This document shows, in pieces, positions 1-6,413 of a DNA stretch of 10,584 nt. Numbering within the stretch: the first letter of the stretch is position 1; each line of letters starts with the position of its first letter. The position numbers and the translations under genes were made by a program. Source of the stretch: an uncultured Ruminococcus sp. (GTDB taxonomy: Bacteria > Bacillota_A > Clostridia > Oscillospirales > Ruminococcaceae); the NCBI GenBank assembly GCA_946629405.1, contig CAMOXW010000194.1:1-10584 (forward strand), written 5' to 3'. Under the pieces are notes generated by a model. That model made no database searches. It saw only the letters and a list, made by a program, of their open reading frames with translations, and was not told the origin of the DNA.

Positions 1-2679
1 GTACAGCTTTTCAGGCTCGGACTTGGCGACACTGACAACAGTGTCACAGCCTCCGGCGCGGCGCTCGCACCGTCTGTAACGGAGGGTACAGCCAATGAGA
101 AGTGGTCGCTGAACTATGTAAGCTCAGGAGTTTATGAGATAGTGAACTCGGCGACCGGACAGATACTCACCGCGAACGGAAGCGGAGTATCGCTTGCGAA
201 CGACACCGATGGTGCAAATCAGCGCTGGAAGATCGAGGGCGTGAAGAAGGACTTTGACGGATACTATCTTTATTATAAGATAACGAGCAACGCTGATACC
301 TCAAAGGCTCTGACATATTCTGAAGGCGCTGGATTTAATCTTTCAGGCTACACCGGTGATATCTACCAGCATTACAAGCTGAACCTGGACGGACTTGAAG
401 GCTTTGCAGCGGATTGTATGACGTCCTCAGGTGAGAAGGCGGGAACGATAGGCGGACTTTTAGGCGAGGTAGTCTATGTTTCTACCGCTGACGAGCTTGA
501 AAAGGAGCTTGATACGGTCGGCGCACAGACTATCGTTGTGACGGCAAACATAGATATGCAGAATAAGGGGAATACCCGTATCCGTGACAACAAGACGATC
601 GTAGGCTCCTACGGCGCGCACACTATCTACGATTCGCAGTTCCGGACCAACGATGCGTGGGGCGCGGAGGACGACAGTCCGAGCGATAATATCGTTTTCC
701 GCAACCTTGACATGGAGGCGAAAAATGTTCCGAACCGTATTCTGATCAATATCTGGTCATCGCGTCAGATATGGATCGATCATGTTAACTTCAACAGCCA
801 GCTCAGCTATGACCGTACAGGCAATGGTCAGGACGAGGTCGGCAAGTTCATCTGGATAAATACTCCGTATGACAGCTACAGAGATGCCAAGGACAGGCTC
901 CGCAGCCCGGACTATGTGACTATCTCGTATTGTAAGTTTACTCACCGTTACTGGACTGTAGCCTACGGCACGCAGAATGATGAGATCACACGCGACCGCA
1001 CGACGCTCATGTACAACTGGTGGAATGAGAATGTCCGCCGCTGCCCGCAGCTTGGGAACGGCTCCGCGCATATTTACAATAACTATTATTCGGCTTACGG
1101 TTCAGGCAGCAACGGCTCCGGGACGACCGGTATCATAGGCGGTGACGGTTCTGAAATGCTTTCGCAGAACAATATGTTCAACGGCTACACTGTTGCACAG
1201 GCACTTACAATGGGTGGCGATGCGAACAAGAATCCTGCCCGCGACGACGGCTCATACCTCTCAACAGCCCTCAACGGCGCGGCATCTGCGATAAATTTCC
1301 AGTCGAAGAACACGAGCAAGTGGTACCCTGAAAAAACGAGCTACGGCTATGAACTCCTTGACGCATATAATGGGAGCGGTACTGACACTAAGAGCTTCTG
1401 CATGAAGTACGCAGGCTGCTTCAGCAATGAGGGCGGCATAAAGTACATCACAGACAGTGATTTTGCAAGCTGGATCAGGACAAATAATCCCTCACCATTT
1501 CTCCGTCATGTTGAATTAAAGACAAAGGTCGGAGCAAAGTTTGACACATCAGTAAACTATACGATCCGCAATCTGAACAGCGGGCTTTACCTTGAAATTG
1601 CAGATGCACAGCCTTCGAGCGGTACAAACGTTCAGCAGGGCAGGTCTGACGACAAGTCTCTCCGCACATGGAAGCTGTCCGAAGCTGGCGACGGCTACTA
1701 CTACATTTACACAACAGCAGGAAACGGAGCGCTCTGTATCGACCTTCCCTACGGCAGCACTGACAACGGCACAAGCATAGGACTCTGGTCGAATGATGAG
1801 TCGGATGCGAGAAAGTTCAAGTTTGTCTCAAATGGTGACGGCACATATACGATCACCACGAAGTGTTCCGGAGATGTCAGCTGTTTCGGAGTAATTGCTG
1901 ACAGTAAGGAAGCTGCCGCTGACGTGATACAGTGGACGAGTACAGGAAATGATTCCCAGAAATGGTATGTTGAGGTACGTCCTGAGCCGCTTACGGGCAG
2001 CGTAGCCGGAACTGTAGAGATACTTGATACGACCTACTATGCAAGCTGGGCTATAGATGAGTCCATAGCGGTCGGCGATCCGGTTTTTGGCGACAGAACG
2101 GCAGAAAAGTGTTCTGTAACAGAGCTTTCTGAGGAGCTTGCCGGAGCGGAGGCGATACTGACCGCCTGCGATGCAAAGAATCTTTCAACTGACCTTGCAG
2201 AGATCACACCTGGCAGCGATATCACGCTGTACGCGGCATTTGATTCAAGAGTTGAGACTGCGCCGGAATGGCTTTCCGGATGGACAAAAACAGATCTCAC
2301 GATAAAGACGAACAACGGAGTTACATTTGTTGTATATTCAAAGGATACAGCGGCAGGAGAGACTGTAACTCTCGGTTCCAACGGCCAGATCTCCGGCTGT
2401 ATGAATTACTTCGTTCTTGCAGCTGAAAAGGCTGCGGAGGACATCACGACTGAACCGGATAGCGGAACGGAGCGCATAGCAGGTGACGCGAACTGCGATG
2501 GATCGGTAAATATGGCGGATGCGGTATTCATTATGCAGTGTGTTTCCAACCCTGACAAATATAAGCTTACCGATAAAGGCGGGAATAACGCTGATGTAGA
2601 CGGTATCGAGGGTGTAACCAACAAGGATGCACTTGCAATACAGCAGTACAAACTTGGAATACTATCCTTTCTGAGCTGA
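1..2679 (+). CDS. Dockerin-bearing PL1 pectate lyase with ricin-type modules (5' end missing)
   Basis: Secreted pectin-degrading enzyme, probably cleaving polygalacturonate by beta-elimination and docking to a cellulosome scaffoldin. The frame is open from base 1, so the true start and signal peptide lie upstream; the GTG at 142 is internal. Of the 892 residues visible, about 1-145 form a beta-trefoil (ricin/CBM13-like) region with QxW-type repeats (NQRW). About 155-470 is a PL1 parallel beta-helix with the signature WIDH (258-261) and an RxP...G..H....N motif (R347, P349, H357). About 518-660 is a second ricin-type module. About 665-812 is a beta-rich module which, from memory, recurs at the C-terminus of ruminococcal pectinases. 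Residues 827-892 are a dockerin: the first Ca loop is D829-x-N-x-D-G ... D840, and the second is two residues longer, as in ruminococcal dockerins. Some PL1 positions are non-canonical (see findings). The gene ends in TGA and a hairpin follows. The family is confident; the exact substrate is not. Confidence 0.9.
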   Translation, partial: VQLFRLGLGDTDNSVTASGAALAPSVTEGTANEKWSLNYVSSGVYEIVNSATGQILTANGSGVSLANDTDGANQRWKIEGVKKDFDGYYLYYKITSNADTSKALTYSEGAGFNLSGYTGDIYQHYKLNLDGLEGFAADCMTSSGEKAGTIGGLLGEVVYVSTADELEKELDTVGAQTIVVTANIDMQNKGNTRIRDNKTIVGSYGAHTIYDSQFRTNDAWGAEDDSPSDNIVFRNLDMEAKNVPNRILINIWSSRQIWIDHVNFNSQLSYDRTGNGQDEVGKFIWINTPYDSYRDAKDRLRSPDYVTISYCKFTHRYWTVAYGTQNDEITRDRTTLMYNWWNENVRRCPQLGNGSAHIYNNYYSAYGSGSNGSGTTGIIGGDGSEMLSQNNMFNGYTVAQALTMGGDANKNPARDDGSYLSTALNGAASAINFQSKNTSKWYPEKTSYGYELLDAYNGSGTDTKSFCMKYAGCFSNEGGIKYITDSDFASWIRTNNPSPFLRHVELKTKVGAKFDTSVNYTIRNLNSGLYLEIADAQPSSGTNVQQGRSDDKSLRTWKLSEAGDGYYYIYTTAGNGALCIDLPYGSTDNGTSIGLWSNDESDARKFKFVSNGDGTYTITTKCSGDVSCFGVIADSKEAAADVIQWTSTGNDSQKWYVEVRPEPLTGSVAGTVEILDTTYYASWAIDESIAVGDPVFGDRTAEKCSVTELSEELAGAEAILTACDAKNLSTDLAEITPGSDITLYAAFDSRVETAPEWLSGWTKTDLTIKTNNGVTFVVYSKDTAAGETVTLGSNGQISGCMNYFVLAAEKAAEDITTEPDSGTERIAGDANCDGSVNMADAVFIMQCVSNPDKYKLTDKGGNNADVDGIEGVTNKDALAIQQYKLGILSFLS

Positions 2680-2683
2680 TATA

Positions 2684-2721
2684 ATTACAAATGACCGGCA
2701 GAAATGCCGGTCATTTGTAAT
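2684..2721 (+). terminator. 16-bp perfect hairpin after the pectate lyase gene
   Basis: The arms 2684-2699 and 2706-2721 are exactly complementary and enclose the six-base loop AGAAAT. The GC-rich core (GACCGGC/GCCGGTC) is flanked by AT-rich arms ending ATTTGTAAT, so the 3' side supplies a weak U-rich tail. It starts four bases after the stop codon of the lyase and lies upstream of the next promoter. Because the structure is symmetrical it could also stop transcription from the other strand. There is no long T run, so efficiency is uncertain. Confidence 0.7.
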
Positions 2722-2776
2722 AAATATGAAAAAAGGATTGTTATGTTTGTGCAATTCGTAGATTTTTAGAAAAATG

Positions 2777-2805
2777 TTGACTTTAAAGTCGGAATGTATT
2801 ATAAT
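2777..2805 (+). promoter_or_regulatory. Sigma-A-type promoter of the membrane-anchored S11 carboxypeptidase
   Basis: TTGACT (2777-2782) and TATAAT (2800-2805) are separated by exactly 17 bases, a near-consensus housekeeping promoter. Transcription would start around 2812, leaving a leader of about 24 bases before the ATG at 2836. A perfect 12-bp palindrome, GACTTTAAAGTC (2779-2790), covers most of the -35 box and could be an operator, though part of it is simply the -35 sequence. Confidence 0.8.
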
Positions 2806-2835
2806 ATAAAGCAGAGATAAATATTGAGGTGTAGA

Positions 2836-3903
2836 ATGAACAAAAGAAGGAAACACAAAGTAGCTAAACGCTGTTTTAGAATCGGCGCAGCTGTTTTCCT
2901 TTTAGTTCTAATAGTTTTTGGGATCACTCTCGTTTTCGCGTCGCTTAGAAATGACGGCGGGAGCAGCTCGGAGAAGTCTGCAATCACTCTTGCGGCTTCT
3001 GAAAAGCAAACGGAAGTGACCACTGAGAACGAAACAGAAACATTAACAAGGGAATCGGCAGCGTCTTTTGTCGTTTATCCCGAAAGAACCAACGAATCAG
3101 TAGAATTCAGTGAGGAGTATGACGCTAAGAGCGCTGTACTGATAAGCTGCGGCGATGACAGGATCGTGGCTTGCAGGAGCGAAAACGAACGTATATACCC
3201 GGCTTCACTTGCAAAGGTGATGACACTGATAGTCGCTGTCGAAAATACAGACGACCTTTCTGCTGCCGTAACTATCACTGATGACATGGTGGTTCCCATG
3301 ATCGAGCTTGAAGCATCGAGGGCAGGATTTGAACCGGGTGATACATTTGCACTGGAGGATGTACTTTACGGAATGATCCTTGAATCGGGAGCTGATGCCG
3401 CACTTGCGGCTGCTGTGCATACAGCAGGCTCGGAGGAAGCATTTGTTGAGCTTATGAACCGGAAGGCGAAAGAGCTCGGACTGAAAAATACTCACTTCAC
3501 GAACGTAGTCGGTCTCCATCACGAGGAGAACTACTCAACCGCGTCTGATATGGCAGTCATCCTGGAATACGCGACCGGGAACGAGATATGCAGACGGATA
3601 CTTGAAAGTTATGAGTACAAAACAGCTCCGACAGCTCAGCACCCTGAGGGCTTGAAGTTCACAAGTACGCTGTTCAGCAGGATGTACGGCGATGAAATGC
3701 CGGATGTTAAGATTATCGGCGGAAAGACCGGCTATACTGACGAAGCTGGCAACTGCATAGAAAGCTATGCGGAGGTGAACGGCAATACATATATCCTCGT
3801 ATTATGCGGAGGAAAGACAAACTGGAACAATATTTATAATACGCTGAGTGCTTACAGCGTATACTGTGCCGGCGGAAAGCCATACGAACCGCCGCGCAGC
3901 TGA
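2836..3903 (+). CDS. Membrane-anchored D-alanyl-D-alanine carboxypeptidase, peptidase family S11
   Basis: Penicillin-binding-protein-fold enzyme expected to remove the terminal D-Ala from peptidoglycan stem pentapeptides on the outer face of the membrane. It has 355 residues: a basic N-terminus, one hydrophobic segment at about 16-36 (signal anchor), a Ser/Thr/Glu-rich linker at about 40-92, then the S11 domain. The nucleophile motif is S124-L-A-K127 and the third motif is K297-T-G299. The second motif reads S184-G-A186 where most family members have S-x-N. The C-terminal beta domain of PBP5/DacF is absent; the protein ends soon after the catalytic domain. The ATG at 2836 was chosen because TTGAGGTG lies just upstream; an in-frame TTG at 2824 has no such support. 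It has its own promoter and is followed by two related but apparently inactive proteins. Family assignment is firm; activity is probable but untested given the SxN change. Confidence 0.88.
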   Translation: MNKRRKHKVAKRCFRIGAAVFLLVLIVFGITLVFASLRNDGGSSSEKSAITLAASEKQTEVTTENETETLTRESAASFVVYPERTNESVEFSEEYDAKSAVLISCGDDRIVACRSENERIYPASLAKVMTLIVAVENTDDLSAAVTITDDMVVPMIELEASRAGFEPGDTFALEDVLYGMILESGADAALAAAVHTAGSEEAFVELMNRKAKELGLKNTHFTNVVGLHHEENYSTASDMAVILEYATGNEICRRILESYEYKTAPTAQHPEGLKFTSTLFSRMYGDEMPDVKIIGGKTGYTDEAGNCIESYAEVNGNTYILVLCGGKTNWNNIYNTLSAYSVYCAGGKPYEPPRS

Positions 3904-3916
3904 TTGACGCAAATAA

Positions 3917-3931
3917 GGGCAAGCTATGCCC
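3917..3931 (+). terminator. Small hairpin after the S11 gene, weak terminator candidate
   Basis: GGGCA (3917-3921) and TGCCC (3927-3931) form a five-base-pair stem around AGCTA, 13 bases after the stop codon. There is no T run behind it, only an A-rich stretch, so read-through into the next gene is quite possible. Confidence 0.25.
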
Positions 3932-3974
3932 ATTCATAAATAGAAAAGGACAACAAAAAAACAAAACGAAAGCA

Positions 3975-4004
3975 TTTCCCAGAAAAACAAAGAAGTAATA
4001 TAAT
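3975..4004 (+). promoter_or_regulatory. Possible promoter of the M15-like gene (good -10, poor -35)
   Basis: TATAAT at 3999-4004 lies in an AT-rich stretch about 65 bases before the ATG at 4069. The only hexamer at a suitable distance is TTTCCC (3975-3980, spacer 18), a poor -35. The A-rich tract at 3950-3970 could act as an UP-like element. The 3904-4068 gap holds no gene. Confidence 0.35.
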
Positions 4005-4068
4005 AAAGAAATTCGGGTACGGCCCGGATATAGTAAATGTGTGAACAAAATAAACGGAGGATATAAAA

Positions 4069-5031
4069 ATGGCTAAGAATCGCCTCAGACCAGGCAGAGT
4101 CCTGCTGGCGATGGGTATGATCGCCGGCATAGTCATTGGCGCTGATAATATCAGGCGCGATATGCTGGACCCTAATTCCAGACTGGTCGTAAGCGGAAAT
4201 TTCAAATCGGGTTCGGCACAGTATGCCGAGGTGCCTACAGAGAACCAGAAGAAGCTTGGCAATGATCTTCAGACTGCAACTTCCTTTACGGGAGTGCAGA
4301 ATCTTGGATATACCGAGCTTAGCCTGCCTTCATCAAGACTTAATGCAGGTGTACTTGCGATCGTTGACAGCAAGCACGCCGCAGGAGAGGTTAGCAGTGC
4401 AGGTCTGGTCAATCTTTACGATGAAAAGAATGCGTGCTACTCGCTCGTGAATAACGATGTCAGACTCGATAAGGACGCAGCTGAAGCGCTTAATCGCATG
4501 ATGGCAGACTATCACGAAGCAACCTCACTGTCAGATTTCATTGTTTACGGAACTACCGATACATATACAGGCGCAGGTTCTCTGTGCCCGCAGTCTTTCC
4601 CGGAATCAGCTATGGGAACGACTGTAGATCTTGCCCTTAACGGTTATGGTACCGCAATTTCTTACGACGGGTATGACCAGGAGGGGTGGGTGCTCCAGAA
4701 TTGTGCGAAATACGGCTTTATCGTGAGATACCCGAAGGGTAAGGAGAGTAAGACTTCACAGACATTCTGTCCGTGGCATCTCCGCTATGTCGGGAACGTT
4801 CATGCTGCGATAATGGCTGAAAAGGGGTTCTGTCTGGAGGAATACCTTGAGTTTCTGAATGACTATACATTTGACAATGCCTTTGACTACAACTTAAACG
4901 GGGTTAATTATGAGATTTACAGTGCGGTGTCTCTTGGAGACTCCACACCGGTGAGAGTACCGATTTCCGGCAATTATACCATCTCCGGAAATAATTCGGA
5001 CAGGTACATAATAACTACTATTAAGAATTAA
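4069..5031 (+). CDS. M15 (VanY-like) D,D-carboxypeptidase-fold protein, active site apparently lost
   Basis: 320-residue exported protein. GGAGG (4056-4060) lies eight bases before the ATG. The N-terminus (basic, then hydrophobic at about 11-25) looks like a signal anchor. Residues about 95-262 resemble the VanY/M15B peptidase domain: a GTTVDL strand, GFIVRYPKGKE (216-226), PWHLRYVG (235-242) and LEEYL (256-260). In active members the zinc ligands are His, Asp and the His of the [EW]-[PW]-W-H motif, and the Glu before PWH is the catalytic base. Here D187 and H237 remain, but the first His is S180 (PESAMG where SEHQTG is typical) and the Glu is C234. The substrate-binding Arg segment upstream is also not recognisable. 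A C-terminal extension (about 263-320) is, from memory, shared with other clostridial M15 proteins. Hydrolysis is therefore unlikely; a binding or sensing role is inferred. It lies between two S11-type genes. Confidence 0.82.
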   Translation: MAKNRLRPGRVLLAMGMIAGIVIGADNIRRDMLDPNSRLVVSGNFKSGSAQYAEVPTENQKKLGNDLQTATSFTGVQNLGYTELSLPSSRLNAGVLAIVDSKHAAGEVSSAGLVNLYDEKNACYSLVNNDVRLDKDAAEALNRMMADYHEATSLSDFIVYGTTDTYTGAGSLCPQSFPESAMGTTVDLALNGYGTAISYDGYDQEGWVLQNCAKYGFIVRYPKGKESKTSQTFCPWHLRYVGNVHAAIMAEKGFCLEEYLEFLNDYTFDNAFDYNLNGVNYEIYSAVSLGDSTPVRVPISGNYTISGNNSDRYIITTIKN

Positions 5032-5033
5032 TG

Positions 5034-5048
5034 GTTTAACGGTTAAAC
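5034..5048. repeat. Inverted repeat GTTTAAC-G-GTTAAAC
   Basis: Two seven-base arms (5034-5040 and 5042-5048) are exact reverse complements around one G. The spacing suits a dimeric DNA-binding protein better than an RNA hairpin, since one base cannot form a loop. It starts three bases after the M15-like stop codon and precedes the terminator at 5060. No regulator was recognised. Confidence 0.45.
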
Positions 5049-5059
5049 GTCGTATATCG

Positions 5060-5088
5060 GGGAGCAGCGTGCGCAGCTGCTCCCTTTT
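5060..5088 (+). terminator. Rho-independent terminator after the M15-like gene
   Basis: GGGAGCAGC (5060-5068) pairs perfectly with GCTGCTCCC (5076-5084) around a seven-base loop, and TTTT (5085-5088) then GTTGT follows. This separates the M15-like gene from the next one, which should therefore have its own promoter; none of good quality is visible in the remaining 48 bases. Confidence 0.85.
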
Positions 5089-5136
5089 GTTGTATATTGA
5101 CGATGCTTGCGGCATATAATTCCACGAGGTGATCTT

Positions 5137-6276
5137 ATGGAAAAACGTGTGATATCGGTAATTCTTGCGTTTTCGGTATTTGCCGGCGCAATGCTTCTCA
5201 TGGGTGCGGGGAGGAAGAATGAGTCAGAGGAGCCTTCCGCATATGTACTTATTGAAGCTGAAACTGGTACCGTACTTGAGGAGCTGAATTCTCATGAGCA
5301 GATGAATGCGGGATATCTGAGCAAGCTGATGTCGCTTCTGCTGATATCCGAGGATATCACAACGGGGAAGTACACACCGCAGACCATCCTTACTGCCGGG
5401 GAAAGTGTCCGCGGAACGAAAGGCTCGGTAATATGGCTCGAACCGGGGGACAGCCTGAGTGCTGATGAGCTGCTGAAGGCTGTAATTATAGGCAATGCCA
5501 ACGATGCGTTGACAGTTCTTGCTGAGGCGTCTGAGGGAAGCACAGAAAAATTTGTGATGCGTATGAATTCGGAGGCGTTTGACCTTGGCCTCAGGGATAC
5601 AGCTTTCTATACGCCGTACGGTTATCCTGACGAGCGTGAACATACAACGGCAGCTGATATAGCGGTGATATGCGCGGAGCTTTCGCGTCAGCCGCTGCTG
5701 AGAGAGTATTTTGCCACATGGCGTGACCATGTAAAAAACGGCACTGTTGAGCTGGTGAGTGAGAATTACCTTGCACACACATATAAGAAGCACATTGGCT
5801 TCAAGGCGGCTCATTCCGAGCTTTCAGGTTTCTGTATCGCGGAGGGAGCACGTTCTCCGGAGGGGACCTGTTATATTTCGGTAGTTCTCGGAGCGGCAGA
5901 TGAGGAAGCTGCCCGGAGAACTGCAAAACAGCTTTGCGAAAAAGGCTTCAGCGATTATAAGGTCACGGCAACGATGTTCCCGGACGAAATGCTTGTGCCG
6001 GTCAAGGTCAGGCACGGGGTTGACATAGCTGTTGAGATACGCCTGAGGGAACAGAGCGGGCTTGTACTTCCGCGTGGTGCCGGTGAGCTGAAAACAGTTG
6101 CAGTTCTGCCGGAATACCTTGAAGCACCGGTAAAAAATGGTCAGGTTATAGGTACGGCAGCCTTCTACAACGGCAAAACACTTGTATATGAGTCGGACAT
6201 TGTGACGTGTGGAAGTGTAAAAGAGCTTGATTACAGGTATGTTCTGACACAAATGTTGTTAAAAATGATAGAATAA
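5137..6276 (+). CDS. DacF-type S11 carboxypeptidase homologue with all three catalytic motifs altered
   Basis: 379-residue exported protein. An N-terminal hydrophobic segment (about 5-24) is followed by an S11 domain (about 34-270) and a PBP5_C-like beta domain (about 276-360). Fold landmarks match DacF: YVLIEAETG (36-44), a GS.IWLEPGD stretch (96-105), HVKNGT (198-203) and an ENYLAHTY stretch before the third motif. The catalytic motifs do not match. The SxxK nucleophile motif is Y60-L-S-K63, so Ser is replaced by Tyr while Lys stays. SxN is N120-A-N122, with its Ser lost. KTG is K223-A-A225. Transpeptidase-like chemistry through an acyl-Ser is therefore not expected. GAGGTGAT (5126-5133) before the ATG at 5137 fixes the start; the in-frame TTG at 5107 is unsupported. 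The frame is intact and the domains are full length, so this looks like a maintained pseudoenzyme rather than a decaying gene. The C-terminus is only a short helix-like tail. Confidence 0.85.
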   Translation: MEKRVISVILAFSVFAGAMLLMGAGRKNESEEPSAYVLIEAETGTVLEELNSHEQMNAGYLSKLMSLLLISEDITTGKYTPQTILTAGESVRGTKGSVIWLEPGDSLSADELLKAVIIGNANDALTVLAEASEGSTEKFVMRMNSEAFDLGLRDTAFYTPYGYPDEREHTTAADIAVICAELSRQPLLREYFATWRDHVKNGTVELVSENYLAHTYKKHIGFKAAHSELSGFCIAEGARSPEGTCYISVVLGAADEEAARRTAKQLCEKGFSDYKVTATMFPDEMLVPVKVRHGVDIAVEIRLREQSGLVLPRGAGELKTVAVLPEYLEAPVKNGQVIGTAAFYNGKTLVYESDIVTCGSVKELDYRYVLTQMLLKMIE

Positions 6277-6331
6277 CAACGTCGGTATTTGTTGCAATTA
6301 AACAAAAGTGTAATTATTCTCATAAAGGGAC

Positions 6332-6360
6332 TTGAAAAAATCTTAAAAATATAGTATCAT
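6332..6360 (+). promoter_or_regulatory. Promoter of pgi
   Basis: TTGAAA (6332-6337) and TATCAT (6355-6360) are 17 bases apart, with an AT-rich spacer. Transcription would start near 6367, giving a leader of about 47 bases before the ATG at 6414. No convincing terminator for the previous gene is visible in 6277-6331. Confidence 0.65.
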
Positions 6361-6413
6361 AAAGATGGTAAATTATATTGTGCGGTCTTCCGTGCATACT
6401 GGAGGTAATTTTC

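Noticed and set aside
142..144. GTG as start of the pectate lyase
   Set aside because: The frame is open back to base 1 and residues before it continue the ricin-type module, so this is internal.
5097..5120. TTGACG and TATAAT as promoter of the DacF-like gene
   Set aside because: The spacer is only 12 bases, and a start from this -10 would fall inside the ribosome binding site. The real promoter was not found.
5224..5814. 196-codon open frame on the minus strand
   Set aside because: It lies entirely inside the DacF-like gene, has no recognisable domain and no ribosome binding site; an antisense shadow.
6277..6331. AACAA/TTGTT and AATTA/TAATT pairings as a terminator after the DacF-like gene
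   Set aside because: Stems are five AT pairs with long loops; not credible.
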